A stretch of 64,000 nt of DNA from Coriobacteriaceae bacterium (lineage in GTDB: Bacteria; Actinomycetota; Coriobacteriia; Coriobacteriales; Coriobacteriaceae). The number at the start of each line of letters is the position of its first letter. The stretch's first letter is position 1. Location of the stretch: NCBI GenBank assembly GCA_025993015.1, contig DAJPFV010000001.1, positions 1,054,001-1,118,000 of the forward strand. The letters run 5' to 3'. The position numbers and the translations under genes are program-made. The notes below the pieces were generated by a model. It saw nothing but the letters and a program-made list of their open reading frames with translations, did not search any database and had not been told where the DNA came from. Shown one piece after another: positions 47,978-57,285 of this stretch.

Positions 47978-50008
47978 TTAGGCATCTAAGAAGCGTGCAT
48001 CATGCGCATGTTTTTCAATGTACTCGCGGCGATAGCCGACCTCCGAACCCATGAGCTCGCGCACGGCGCGGTCCGCCACCACGGCGTCCTCAATCGACAC
48101 GCGCTGCAGGATGCGGGTCTTGGGGTCCATCGTCGTCGAGGCAAGCTGCTTGGGGTCCATCTCGCCCAGGCCCTTGTAGCGCTGGACGGTATAGCCTTTG
48201 CGCTTCTTGGTAATCTTGCCGTCCTTGGCCTTGCCGTCCTCGTCGTTGTCGTCGGGGTTCAGGCCCAGGCTCTGAATGGTGTCGCGCAGAATCTCGTCTT
48301 CGGGCTGGCGGCCGTTGGGATACACGTAATGGATCTTGTTGCGCACCTTAATGCCAAAGATGGGCGGGCAGGCGACATAGACATAGCCGGCATCGATCAG
48401 CGGGCGCATGTACTTGTAGAAGAACGTCAGCAGCAGGATGCGGATATGCGCACCGTCAACGTCTGCATCGGTCATGATGATGATCTTGTGGTAGCGCGCC
48501 TTGGTGATATCGAAGTCGCCGCCGTCGCCGGCACTCGTCGTGACGCCGCAGCCGATCGCGGTGATGAGCGACTGGATGGTGTCGCTCGAGAACGCGCGGT
48601 GGTCACCCACGCGCTCGACGTTCAAAATCTTGCCGCGCAGGGGCAGAATCGCCTGGATGTCTCGGCGACGGCCGTCCTTGGCCGAACCGCCTGCCGAGTC
48701 ACCCTCTACGATAAAGAGCTCGGTCAGCTCGGCATCGCGCACCGAGCAGTCGGCGAGCTTGCCGGGCAGCGAAGCCGTCTCGAGCAGACTCTTGCGACGG
48801 GTCGCCTCGCGCGCCTTGCGGGCAGCGTTGCGGGCCTTGCAGGCCTGCTGGGCCTTCTTGACGATCTCGCGGGCGGGCTTGGGGTGCTCCTCCAGATAAT
48901 CGGTCAGTCCATCGGTCACGATCTTGAGCGTGAGCGCGCGCATGTAGGAACTGCCGAGCTTGGCCTTGGTCTGTCCCTCAAACTGCGGGTCGGGTAGCTT
49001 GACCGAGATGACGGCCGAAAGCCCCTCGCGCACGTCGTCGCCGCTCAGGTTGGCTTCCTTCTCCTTGAGTAGGTTCTGCTTGCGGGCGTAATCGTTGATC
49101 ACACGGGTGAGAGCGGTGCGGAAACCCTCGAGATGCATGCCGCCCTCGGGGGTGTAGATGTCGTTGGCAAACGACATGACGTTCTCGCCGTAGCCGGCAT
49201 TCCACTGCAGGGATACCTCGACCTCGCCCATCTTGGTCACGGGCGAATCCGGATCCGATTTGCCCTCGATATAGATGGGCTCCTTAAAGGCCTCGGGGAC
49301 GTCCTTGCCGTCGTTGAGGAACTTGACGAAGTCGATGATGCCGCCCTCGTAGCAGAACTCCTCCACGTGGGGAGTCGCCTCGCGCTCGTCGGTCAGCACG
49401 ATCTTTAGATTCTTATTGAGGAACGCCGTCTCTTGCAGACGGTTGTGCAGCGTATCGAAATCGTAGACACAGGTCTCGAAGATCTCGTCGTCGGGCCAGA
49501 AGCTGACGGTGGTACCCGTCGAATCCGAGGTGCCCACGACCTCCATCTTCTTGACGGTCTTGCCGCGCGAGAACTCCATCTCGTAGACGCTGCCATCACG
49601 GCGCACCTGCACGACCACGCGCTTGGACAGCGCGTTGACGACGGAGATGCCCACGCCGTGCAGGCCGCCCGAGACCTTGTAGGCCGAGTTATCGAACTTA
49701 CCGCCGGCGTGCAGGATCGTCATAACGACCTCGAGCGTCGGGATCTTTTTGATGGGATGCTCGTCGACGGGGATGCCTCGCCCGTTGTCGACGACCGTGA
49801 TGGAGTTGTCGGCGTGGACCGTCACCTGAATCTCGGTGCAGAAACCGGCCATGGCCTCGTCAACGGAGTTGTCAACGATCTCCCACACCAGGTGATGCAG
49901 GCCGCTGGCGCTCGTCGAGCCGATGTACATGCCCGGGCGCTTACGAACGGCCTCGAGACCTTCGAGAATCTTAATCTCGCCGCCATCGTAATCGTTTTCG
50001 TTTGCCAC
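47978..50008 (-). CDS. gyrB: DNA gyrase subunit B
   Basis: 676 residues. GHKL ATPase domain (VWEIVDNSVDEAMAG, GRGIPVDEHP, GGLHGVGISVVNALS), TOPRIM domain with EGDSAGGSAKDGRRRDIQ and DADVDGAHIR, C-terminal GLGEMDPKQLASTTMD. Supercoils DNA with GyrA. Conserved position downstream of recF and the DUF721 gene. Confidence 0.98.
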   Translation of the reverse strand: MANENDYDGGEIKILEGLEAVRKRPGMYIGSTSASGLHHLVWEIVDNSVDEAMAGFCTEIQVTVHADNSITVVDNGRGIPVDEHPIKKIPTLEVVMTILHAGGKFDNSAYKVSGGLHGVGISVVNALSKRVVVQVRRDGSVYEMEFSRGKTVKKMEVVGTSDSTGTTVSFWPDDEIFETCVYDFDTLHNRLQETAFLNKNLKIVLTDEREATPHVEEFCYEGGIIDFVKFLNDGKDVPEAFKEPIYIEGKSDPDSPVTKMGEVEVSLQWNAGYGENVMSFANDIYTPEGGMHLEGFRTALTRVINDYARKQNLLKEKEANLSGDDVREGLSAVISVKLPDPQFEGQTKAKLGSSYMRALTLKIVTDGLTDYLEEHPKPAREIVKKAQQACKARNAARKAREATRRKSLLETASLPGKLADCSVRDAELTELFIVEGDSAGGSAKDGRRRDIQAILPLRGKILNVERVGDHRAFSSDTIQSLITAIGCGVTTSAGDGGDFDITKARYHKIIIMTDADVDGAHIRILLLTFFYKYMRPLIDAGYVYVACPPIFGIKVRNKIHYVYPNGRQPEDEILRDTIQSLGLNPDDNDEDGKAKDGKITKKRKGYTVQRYKGLGEMDPKQLASTTMDPKTRILQRVSIEDAVVADRAVRELMGSEVGYRREYIEKHAHDARFLDA

Positions 50009-50059
50009 ACGTCCTCCTTCAGCTAAGAAAATGTGTACAGCCTTACTAGTTTATCGTAA

Positions 50060-50092
50060 AAAAATACCCTCGGGAGCGAGGGTATTTGGCTC
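50060..50092 (-). terminator. Terminator between the DUF721 gene and gyrB
   Basis: 11-bp stem AAATACCCTCG/CGAGGGTATTT followed by a T run on the minus strand; separates dnaN-recF-DUF721 from gyrBA. Confidence 0.88.
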
Positions 50093-50113
50093 TACAAGGC
50101 CACCAGATGCGAT

Positions 50114-50677
50114 TTAAGGCTCTTTCTTGCTTTGCACGCCCTTGGCCCACTCGGCACTGGCTCTCATGGCATTCTCGAGGGCCTCGCGCAGTTTTTGATC
50201 TTCGATGGGCGCCACTTGGCGCTCGATCTCGCCGCGTTCGTCTTCACTGAGATCGGCGTGTGGGGCCGGCGGGCGCTCGGTCACGGCTGGGCGCAAGCGC
50301 TCCTTGGCAGCCGGCGGCGTGTGACCGGGCGCGGTCGTTTTGAACACCAGGCCGTCCACATGCGCGCCGGCCCGCTCCATGCGTGCCCGGATGATCTCGC
50401 GCAGCAGCGTCATCTCCTGAGTCCACGAGGGCGAATCGAGATACACCAGCAGCTCATTGGACTCGGGCAGGTAGCGCAGGCCCGTCACGTGGCGTCCCTC
50501 GCGCGTGCCCGAGCACACCGCATTCCAGGCACGATAGACCGCACGAGATTCCTCTGCAGCCTCCATTTGCGCGCGGCGCTCAGGTGTCGCGGCGGCCAGG
50601 ATGCGCTGACGCTCGGCATCCAAAAAGCCGCCAAAGGCAACCGTTCCGTTCTCGCGCTCGTAATTAACACGTCTCAC
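50114..50677 (-). CDS. DUF721 (DciA-like) protein
   Basis: 187 residues, GTG start, overlapping the recF end by 14 nt. The central part (AVCSGTREGRHVTGLRYLPE then LLVYLDSPSWTQEMTLLREI) is the DUF721 fold, which in other bacteria is DciA, an operator of the DnaB helicase. Flanks are charged and probably disordered. The recF-DUF721-gyrB order is typical of actinobacteria, so a helicase-loading role is likely. Confidence 0.85.
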   Translation of the reverse strand: MRRVNYERENGTVAFGGFLDAERQRILAAATPERRAQMEAAEESRAVYRAWNAVCSGTREGRHVTGLRYLPESNELLVYLDSPSWTQEMTLLREIIRARMERAGAHVDGLVFKTTAPGHTPPAAKERLRPAVTERPPAPHADLSEDERGEIERQVAPIEDQKLREALENAMRASAEWAKGVQSKKEP

Positions 50678-51770
50678 CCATGCTCACCACCTTGGCTCGA
50701 TCAAGCAGGTCATCGGTAAAATACCCCAGATTGGTGGTGGTTATGACAGTCTGGATATCATCACCGATCAGCTGCAGAAAAGCGCCTCGGCGCCCGGCAT
50801 CGAGCTCGCTCATCACGTCGTCCAAAAGCAGCAGTGGCGCGGTGCCCAGGATATCGCGCGCCACGGCCACTTCTGCCACCTTCCAGGCAAGCACCAGCGT
50901 TCGCTGCTGGCCCTGGCTGGCAAATGAACGGGCCAATCGGCCCGCGACGGAAAACTCAATCTCGTCGCGATGCGGACCCACGAGCGTCACGCCGCGGCGC
51001 ATCTCCTCATCGGCACGCTCATCGAGGGCCGCGAGCATATGCTCGTACGCCCAGCCCTTAAGTTCCTCGCGCCCTTCGGCTTGGGGCAAATCCCCCAGCG
51101 TGGACACATAGGACACGCCTGCGTCCTCACCGGATGCCACCTGCCCATACGCGGCGCGCACATGGCCCGCCAGTCGGTCGAGCAGGGCCAAACGATGCAC
51201 GAGCAGGGCTGACCCGGCGCGGGCGATGGAGTCATTCCACGCACCGAGCATCTCGCGGCAGCACCAGGTCTCCTTGAGCAGGGCGTTGCGCTGCGTCACA
51301 CAACGCCCGTAGGTGCTCGCCAGGTCGGCGTAACGGGCGCTCAGTTGTACGCCAAAGTCGTCGAGGGCGGCGCGGCGCACGCTGGCACCGCGCTTGACCA
51401 TATCCAGATGATCGGGGCAAAACAGCACGCTCGGCATAACCCCTCGCACGCCGGCAGCCGAGCACCTCTTGCCGTTACGGCTAAACGAGCGCTTGCCGTC
51501 CTCAACGCCCAACCCCATATCGAGCACGCGGCCATCGCCCTCGAGCCTCAACTCGAGCTTGCACGAGCCCGTGCCGTCGTGCACGAGCTCGGCAGCTGTG
51601 GGATGCCTAAACGAGGTGCCGCTCGTCAAAAGCTGCAGCGCCTCTATGAGGTTGGTCTTTCCCGCCGCGTTGGGCCCCGCAAGCACCGTCACGCCTTCGT
51701 CCAGGTCAAGACGGTAGCTATCGAAACTGCGGTAGCGCGCGACGGAAAGGTTGCGGGCAAACACGGTCAT
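50664..51770 (-). CDS. recF: DNA replication and repair protein RecF
   Basis: 368 residues, SMC-like ATPase for gap repair. Walker A GPNAAGKTNLIEAL at about residues 33-46, signature-like region FASQGQQRTLVLAWKVAEV, Walker B APLLLLDDVMSELD. Starts 9 bp after dnaN. Confidence 0.96.
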   Translation of the reverse strand: MTVFARNLSVARYRSFDSYRLDLDEGVTVLAGPNAAGKTNLIEALQLLTSGTSFRHPTAAELVHDGTGSCKLELRLEGDGRVLDMGLGVEDGKRSFSRNGKRCSAAGVRGVMPSVLFCPDHLDMVKRGASVRRAALDDFGVQLSARYADLASTYGRCVTQRNALLKETWCCREMLGAWNDSIARAGSALLVHRLALLDRLAGHVRAAYGQVASGEDAGVSYVSTLGDLPQAEGREELKGWAYEHMLAALDERADEEMRRGVTLVGPHRDEIEFSVAGRLARSFASQGQQRTLVLAWKVAEVAVARDILGTAPLLLLDDVMSELDAGRRGAFLQLIGDDIQTVITTTNLGYFTDDLLDRAKVVSMGETC

Positions 51771-51779
51771 GGCACAGCG

Positions 51780-52883
51780 CTAGATGCGAACCGGCATAAC
51801 CAGGTACAGGTAGTTGATCTTGTCGTAGGACTTAAAGATACCCGCCTGCGAGTAGCTCTTGAGCTCCAGCGTGATCTCCTTCTCCTTGGACAGGGCATTG
51901 AGGCAGCCAAAGATGTAGTGGTAGTTAAAGGCGATGGTGCCCGACTCGCCCTCGGCCTCGACATCGATTGTCTCCTGCGCCAGATCCTGGTCATTGGAGA
52001 TGGAGGACAGGCCCATCTGACCGTTCTCGACATCGATCTCGAACTTGACGGCGGGGTTCGCGCTCGCGATGACCGCCACGCGCTTAAGGGCGGCATTAAA
52101 AGCCGCCACGTCGATCTTGACGCTCGTCACGCATGAATCGGGGATGAGCTGCTTGTAGTTGGGGTACACGCCCTCGATACGGCGCGACACGTAGGTGGTG
52201 TTGCCGGCCTCAAAGACGACCTGGGTGTCGGTGGCGCCGATCATGATGGTCGCCTGGCTGGCCATGATGCTCAGGGCGTCGTTGAAGGCGTCGGCCGGAA
52301 CGTTGAGCTCAAAAGAGCCCTCGAGCGTCGAGGTCTCGACCTGGGTGTCGCATACGGCCAGGCGGAAGGAGTCGGTTGCCACCAGGCGCACGGTGTTGTT
52401 CTCGACCTTCATGTGCACGCCTCCCAGGATGGGACGGGCCTTATCGGTCGAAGTGACACGCCACACGCGGCCGACCATCTCGGACAGGATGTCGGTCGGG
52501 AGCTCCACCGCGCTCTCGATGGCATAGGCCGGGAACTCGGGGAAATCGTTGGCATCGAGCGTGTTGAGGCGGAAGGAACTCTTCTCGCACCCAATCAGCA
52601 CCTGACGCTCCGAGAGCTCAAAGGTAACCGGAGCGTCGGGAAGGGTCTTCGTAATGTTCGAGAGCATCTTGCAGGGAATCACCATCTCGCCCTCTTCTTC
52701 GACATGCGCGGCAATGCGATGACGAATCGAGATGGTGTAGTTAGAAGTTTGGAATTCCAAGATGCCGTCCTGCGCCTTAACGAGCACGCCCGACAGGATG
52801 GGAAGGGTAGATGCCGAAGCGACGCCTTTCATAACGACGCCGATGGCTTGCGTGAGCGAGCTTTGGCTGACGGTGAACTTCAT
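51780..52883 (-). CDS. dnaN: DNA polymerase III beta subunit (sliding clamp)
   Basis: 367 residues, full length. MKFTVSQSSLTQAIGVVMKGV at the N-terminus, three clamp domains, and the C-terminal YLYLVMPVRI typical of the clamp end. AAAGG precedes the ATG. It is 238 bp from dnaA across an origin-like gap. Confidence 0.97.
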   Translation of the reverse strand: MKFTVSQSSLTQAIGVVMKGVASASTLPILSGVLVKAQDGILEFQTSNYTISIRHRIAAHVEEEGEMVIPCKMLSNITKTLPDAPVTFELSERQVLIGCEKSSFRLNTLDANDFPEFPAYAIESAVELPTDILSEMVGRVWRVTSTDKARPILGGVHMKVENNTVRLVATDSFRLAVCDTQVETSTLEGSFELNVPADAFNDALSIMASQATIMIGATDTQVVFEAGNTTYVSRRIEGVYPNYKQLIPDSCVTSVKIDVAAFNAALKRVAVIASANPAVKFEIDVENGQMGLSSISNDQDLAQETIDVEAEGESGTIAFNYHYIFGCLNALSKEKEITLELKSYSQAGIFKSYDKINYLYLVMPVRI

Positions 52884-53121
52884 CTTTTAATACCTTTCTA
52901 TAGATATAAATATCTTAATAATAGTAATAGCACTGACGAAACTGTTGATTACTCCCAAAAGCGCTGGTCAACCCCAAAAAGAGAATCGACAGCATCCTGT
53001 GCGCAACCGACCGTGTTTTCCACGTTCAAAACCTGCGGAAAACTTTTCGTCGCCTTGGGGTGAGTTTTAGACACGTTATGCCCGGCGTTTCGACAAGTTT
53101 TCAACAGGTGTCTCTATTTCC
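52884..53121. other. dnaA-dnaN intergenic origin segment
   Basis: An AT-rich block (about 52905-52930) beside dnaN may unwind. Two copies of a 15-base DnaA-box-type motif occur: ACCTGCGGAAAACTT at 53031-53045 (minus) and AAGTTTTCAACAGGT at 53095-53109 (plus). A looser TTTTCCACG is at 53016-53024. Probably one half of a bipartite oriC. Confidence 0.6.
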
Positions 53122-54828
53122 CTACGAACGCAGTGTAATTTTATCTCGTAGCGATTTGAGATCCTCGGTTACGGTACGGTCTTCCTGAATCATCTTCTGA
53201 ACCTTTTTATAGCTCGTGCTGACGGTTGAATGGTTGCGGTTGCCAAACTCCGCGCCCACCGCCGTAGTCGTCATCTCACACATCTCGATGGCCAGATAGA
53301 TGGCGATGTGGCGGGCTTTGGCAATGTTGGCGTTGCGGCGCGGGCCGATGAGCTCCTCGTGCGTCACGCCGTATTGCTCCTCGATGACAGACTGGACCGT
53401 CTGCACGTTGATCTTCTTGGCCGACGTATCGAAGTATTGGCTTGCGATGGCGTCGATGTCGTCGAAGCTGAGCTCGCTGCCCTCACGTTCGCGGTCTCCC
53501 GCCTCGCCTGCGCAGCGTTCACAAAAGCTTTCGAGTTCGCGAATGTTGGTTCCCGACACCTCCGCCATGTGCTTAAAGTGCTCGTCGGTCAGATGCCCGC
53601 CATCGCCACCGTAGGCCGCCAACAGCGAGTCATCACCCGCCTCGGGTGCGGCGGCTATCGTGTTCTCGTAGTAGCGCTGCAAGATCTTGTATTTCATCTC
53701 GTAGCTGGGCTCTGCCACTAAACAGAGCATGCCGGCGTTAAAGCGGCTGGTCAGGCGTTCGTCCATGCTCAGGTCTTTGGGTGCGCGGTCGGCTGCGATG
53801 ACGACTTTTTTGTTATTGCGGATAAACTCGTCCATGAGCTGGAAAAAGTAGTCCACGCTCGCGCGCTTGCCGATGATGTTTTGAATGTCGTCGATAATGA
53901 GCACGTCCACGCCGTGGTATGCCTGCATGATGGGGGCGTTGCTCTTCTTTTGGCGGTCGAACTCCGTCATCAGGTCATCGAGGTATGCCTGTGAGTTGGC
54001 GTACTTCACCTTGATCTCGGGCGACTTTTCGGCGAGCTCGTTTTTGATGGCGAGCAGCAGATGGGTCTTGCCCAGCCCCGATTTGCCGTAGATGAACAGG
54101 GATGTGCATGTGCCGCGTTCGTCCGCGAGCGCGGCAAACTTGAGCGCCGAGCGATAGGCATGGCTGTTTTCGGGGCCGTAGACAAAGTTTTCGAAGGTGA
54201 ATTTTGAGTTGGCCGCGAGCGGCGCGCCATCGGGGTTCTGCTCGACCGGTGCCACAGCTGCGGGGACGCTCATGGGCGATGTGGAGGCTGGTTTTGCACT
54301 CTTTGCAGGCGCCCCGCCTTTCATCTGGTTCATCATGCGGCGGAAATCGTCGGCCGAAAGCGTGTTTTTGATTGCGATGCCCGAATCCTCGCCCGGTGTT
54401 GCGTCGTGCGCGATAGGCATGTGTGTGGTAGCGGGCATGGGGGCTGCCGACGTCGAGACGGCGGGCATGGTTTCACGGGAAACATCGCCGGTTTGATGCT
54501 CGGGAGCTGGCACCGCGGCGGCAGCTGGCGCCACTGGGGGGACGACGGGTGCCGCAGGCGCGGCGTTATCTGCCGCGGAGCCCTGTGGCGCCACGATGTC
54601 GAGCGCAATCGGTGCAAAGGCGATCTCTTCCAGGTACGCCTCGATGGTCGGCTGATGCTTTTTGAGCTGAGCGATAGCGAATCGTGAGGGGGCCTCAATC
54701 GTCAAGGTGTCCTCGGTCAGGCTCACGGCGCGCGATTGCCCCAGCATGTTGATGAGGCGCGCATCTTGGCCGTCGCGCTGACAAAAGGCGATGGCATCCC
54801 CCAGGATGATGCTTGCTTCCTCGTCCAC
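53122..54828 (-). CDS. dnaA: Chromosomal replication initiator DnaA
   Basis: 568 residues, GTG start after GGGAG. Domain I about 1-80; a long Ala/Pro-rich domain II linker (about 82-215, including Met/Ser-rich stretches); AAA+ domain III with Walker A GKSGLGKTH and Walker B VLIIDDIQ; domain IV with ARHIAIYLAIEMCEMTTTAV. The recognition helix reads GNRNHSTV (529-536): Asn532 and Ser534 replace the usual Asp and Thr of GxRDHTTV. It follows the HATPase-wHTH gene by 15 bp. Confidence 0.97.
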   Translation of the reverse strand: MDEEASIILGDAIAFCQRDGQDARLINMLGQSRAVSLTEDTLTIEAPSRFAIAQLKKHQPTIEAYLEEIAFAPIALDIVAPQGSAADNAAPAAPVVPPVAPAAAAVPAPEHQTGDVSRETMPAVSTSAAPMPATTHMPIAHDATPGEDSGIAIKNTLSADDFRRMMNQMKGGAPAKSAKPASTSPMSVPAAVAPVEQNPDGAPLAANSKFTFENFVYGPENSHAYRSALKFAALADERGTCTSLFIYGKSGLGKTHLLLAIKNELAEKSPEIKVKYANSQAYLDDLMTEFDRQKKSNAPIMQAYHGVDVLIIDDIQNIIGKRASVDYFFQLMDEFIRNNKKVVIAADRAPKDLSMDERLTSRFNAGMLCLVAEPSYEMKYKILQRYYENTIAAAPEAGDDSLLAAYGGDGGHLTDEHFKHMAEVSGTNIRELESFCERCAGEAGDREREGSELSFDDIDAIASQYFDTSAKKINVQTVQSVIEEQYGVTHEELIGPRRNANIAKARHIAIYLAIEMCEMTTTAVGAEFGNRNHSTVSTSYKKVQKMIQEDRTVTEDLKSLRDKITLRS

Positions 54829-54843
54829 TGTCTCTCCCGTTCC

Positions 54844-56196
54844 TTAAGCTTGGGCCCGCACGCGAGCGCTTCCGATTTCGGTCAGATGATATTTCTGCCC
54901 ATGTTTGATTACCAAGCCCGCCTGCGCCAAATCGTTGAGCGTGCGCGACCAGGTGGGTGCGGAGTTTCCAAACGCCCGCGCCAAGTCCGTTGCGCCGCAC
55001 TCTTGATGTTGGGCCAGATACCCTAATGCGGCGTTGCCGCGTTCGCTTACAAACACGTCCGACTGCGGTTGTGCGTATTGATTCGTCGCATTAGGATACA
55101 TCATTTGAGCTGCTGGTTGTTGAGAACTCTGCATGGGTGGCATCTGCTGTTGAAAACTTTGCGGCCACTGTTGGTAAGGCTGCGGCGGCATCTGCTGGGC
55201 CCAAGGGTTAAATTGCCCCTGCGGCATCTGCTGATACGTCTGTTGATACCCCTGAGGATACTGCTGCGGATACGGCTGGGCGTATTCCTGCTGCGGCATA
55301 TATTGGGGAGGATACCCTTGCGGGTACGGTTGGTAGCCCATTTGCGGGACGTTTGGCATGGCCGCCGTCTGCTGCACGATGCCTGTGTCCAGATCTGCCG
55401 AGCCTATGCCCTCCGGCATGTTTTGCGCCGTGTGGCTCAGCGGTGCCTGGGGATCTTGCGCGGGAAAAGCTCCAGGCTGCTGCATGTGCGCCATGGGCTG
55501 CTGCATCTGCTGTGCCGCCATGGGCTGCTGTGTAAAAGCGCTAGATGGGGGATATGCCGGTTGCTCCGTCTCGGGGCGCACGGCGGCGCCCCGCCCTCCG
55601 GCTCGCTCGATTTCCTGCACGCGCTTGGGGTTCAGGCTTACCGTGACCACGGTCCCGTTGCCCATGTTGTCCTCGATGGATACGGCGCCGCCGGCGTTTT
55701 CCAAGTACTCCTGCACCATGGGAAACCCTGCTCCGGTTCCGCGGATGTATCGCTTCATGTTGCTGTTTGCGCTGGTAACGCCAAAGTCGAAGGCGCGCTC
55801 CTTGTCGTCGATCCCCGGTCCCTGGTCTGCGAATCGGATGGTGTCGCCGCCGTCTAGGATCGAGATGATGGGCTCTGCAAAGTGGGCGTGGATAAAGTTT
55901 TCGACAATCTCGCGGATAACCATGAGCGAGATGTGCCCGCCCTGCTCTTTCATGCACTGGTAGACGGTGTTGGTTGTCTCTTCCAGATAGGTGCGCACGT
56001 CCTTCGGTTCGATGACGATGACGCGCGGCGTCGACAGCATGTCGTCATAGACCGCGATGCGTGCCGCATACATGGCACCCTGCGCTTTCGCAGCGGCCTG
56101 CTCTTCCTGGCCGCGCTTTTCGCGCACGCCGGTGATGTGCTCGTTGTCAGGTGCCGGGTCTCCGGAATCGACCATGGTGTAAAAGTCGTCAGACAT
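54844..56196 (-). CDS. HATPase / Gln-Pro-rich linker / winged-helix protein beside dnaA
   Basis: 450 residues in three parts. Residues about 55-195 form an anti-sigma-factor-like GHKL ATPase (VIREIVENFIHAHF, IRFADQGPGIDD, RGTGAGFPMVQEYLENAGG). Residues about 215-375 are a low-complexity linker rich in Gln, Pro, Met and Tyr. Residues about 385-450 look like a winged helix (ALGYLAQHQECGATDLARAF, TWSRTLNDLAQAGLVIKH). No His-phosphorylation domain is seen. Co-directional with dnaA, 15 bp upstream, and flanked by origin sequences. Role in initiation or its control is inferred from position. Confidence 0.8.
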   Translation of the reverse strand: MSDDFYTMVDSGDPAPDNEHITGVREKRGQEEQAAAKAQGAMYAARIAVYDDMLSTPRVIVIEPKDVRTYLEETTNTVYQCMKEQGGHISLMVIREIVENFIHAHFAEPIISILDGGDTIRFADQGPGIDDKERAFDFGVTSANSNMKRYIRGTGAGFPMVQEYLENAGGAVSIEDNMGNGTVVTVSLNPKRVQEIERAGGRGAAVRPETEQPAYPPSSAFTQQPMAAQQMQQPMAHMQQPGAFPAQDPQAPLSHTAQNMPEGIGSADLDTGIVQQTAAMPNVPQMGYQPYPQGYPPQYMPQQEYAQPYPQQYPQGYQQTYQQMPQGQFNPWAQQMPPQPYQQWPQSFQQQMPPMQSSQQPAAQMMYPNATNQYAQPQSDVFVSERGNAALGYLAQHQECGATDLARAFGNSAPTWSRTLNDLAQAGLVIKHGQKYHLTEIGSARVRAQA

Positions 56197-56439
56197 GCTG
56201 CTCGCAATCTTTCATAAGGTTTCGAACAAATAGTAGCTCACCGTGCAATGTTTCTCATCTTTCGACAACTTTTCAAAACCTGTTGAAAACTTTGGAAAAC
56301 GGGCGAAAAGTTCTTAACATTGCCAACATGACCTGTTGAAAACTTGGTGAAATATCGTGAAAAGTTGCCGCACCCTGCAAATTTCAGTTGGGCTTATGGG
56401 GGAACCGTGTGAACTACGCAACCTTTTACCTTTGATTTC
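56197..56439. other. Candidate oriC (upstream cluster)
   Basis: Two copies of ACCTGTTGAAAACTT at 56278-56292 and 56331-56345, 53 bp apart and in the same orientation, within AT-richer DNA with further TTTTC/GAAAA tracts. Strand polarity of genes switches here, and rpmH and the dnaA operon diverge from it. Confidence 0.7.
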
Positions 56440-56469
56440 TTGACATTTGAACATTGATTTCCCTACAAT
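56440..56469 (+). promoter_or_regulatory. rpmH promoter
   Basis: -35 TTGACA, 18-nt spacer, -10 TACAAT, about 70 bp before rpmH. Confidence 0.75.
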
Positions 56470-56541
56470 CTTCAAGCTCACGTGTCTATATCTGCGTCCG
56501 CGCTCCCGCGGACACTCGAAATGCAGCAGGAGGAACTTAAG

Positions 56542-56676
56542 ATGAAGCGTACGTATCAGCCTAATAAGCGTAAGCGTGCCAAGACCCATGGCTTCCGTGC
56601 CCGTATGGCCACCAAGGGTGGTCGTGCCGTGCTCGCCCGTCGTCGCGCCAAGGGCCGCAAGCGTCTCACTGTCTAG
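56542..56676 (+). CDS. rpmH: 50S ribosomal protein bL34
   Basis: 44 residues from the ATG 8 nt after AGGAGG. MKRTYQPNKRKRAKTHGFR then RMATKGGRAVLARRRAKGRK is the complete bL34 sequence. First gene of the rightward operon. Confidence 0.98.
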   Translation: MKRTYQPNKRKRAKTHGFRARMATKGGRAVLARRRAKGRKRLTV

Positions 56677-56696
56677 CAGCGATACACACATCTCGC

Positions 56697-57035
56697 ATGA
56701 AGACTATTAAGTCTCGGCAAGATTTCGAGCATGTGTTCAGTCAGGGGCGTCGTTTCAATCACCCTCTGATTCGAATGACCATATGTGAATCGGTTGGCGA
56801 AGGCGACTCCGGAAGGGTCGCCTTCGTTGGTGCTAAACGGCTCGGTTGTGCAGTTGTGCGCAACCGTTCTAAGCGTGTGATGCGCGAGGCCGCCCGCAGC
56901 TGCGGATTTCCCGTTGCGGGTTATGACATCATCTTGTTCGCGACTCCCAAGACGAGGATCTCCTCGCCGCAGGAGATGGACAAGGCATTGCGTTCGCTTA
57001 TGAAACGCGCCGGCGTTGCCGGGGAGGAGCGATGA
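56697..57035 (+). CDS. rnpA: Ribonuclease P protein component
   Basis: 112 residues. The RNA-binding RNR motif is visible as VRNRSKRVMREAAR; FEHVFSQGRRFNHPLI is typical of the N-terminus. Overlaps yidD by 4 nt. Confidence 0.95.
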   Translation: MKTIKSRQDFEHVFSQGRRFNHPLIRMTICESVGEGDSGRVAFVGAKRLGCAVVRNRSKRVMREAARSCGFPVAGYDIILFATPKTRISSPQEMDKALRSLMKRAGVAGEER

Positions 57036-57256
57036 GCAATCACGTTTTGCGACGTGTTGCCATCGCTCCTATTCGCATATACCAACAGGTTATTTCGCCC
57101 TTATTACCTGACGCCTGCATTTATTACCCAACGTGCTCGCAATATGCCGTTCAGGCGATTGAGAAGTACGGTGTTTTGAGAGGCTGCTGGCTTGCCGTGA
57201 GGCGCATCGCTCGCTGCAATCCCCTGCACGTCGGCGGTTATGACCCTGTGCCCTAG
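57032..57256 (+). CDS. yidD: Membrane protein insertion efficiency factor YidD
   Basis: 74 residues. YQQVISPLLPDACIYYPTCS, YAVQAIEKYGVLRG and RRIARCNPLHVGGYDPVP are the family signature, with the three conserved Cys. Start overlaps the rnpA stop. Confidence 0.95.
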   Translation: MSNHVLRRVAIAPIRIYQQVISPLLPDACIYYPTCSQYAVQAIEKYGVLRGCWLAVRRIARCNPLHVGGYDPVP

Positions 57257-57285
57257 TTGGCACTCGCTATCGGAGGAAAACTTAC

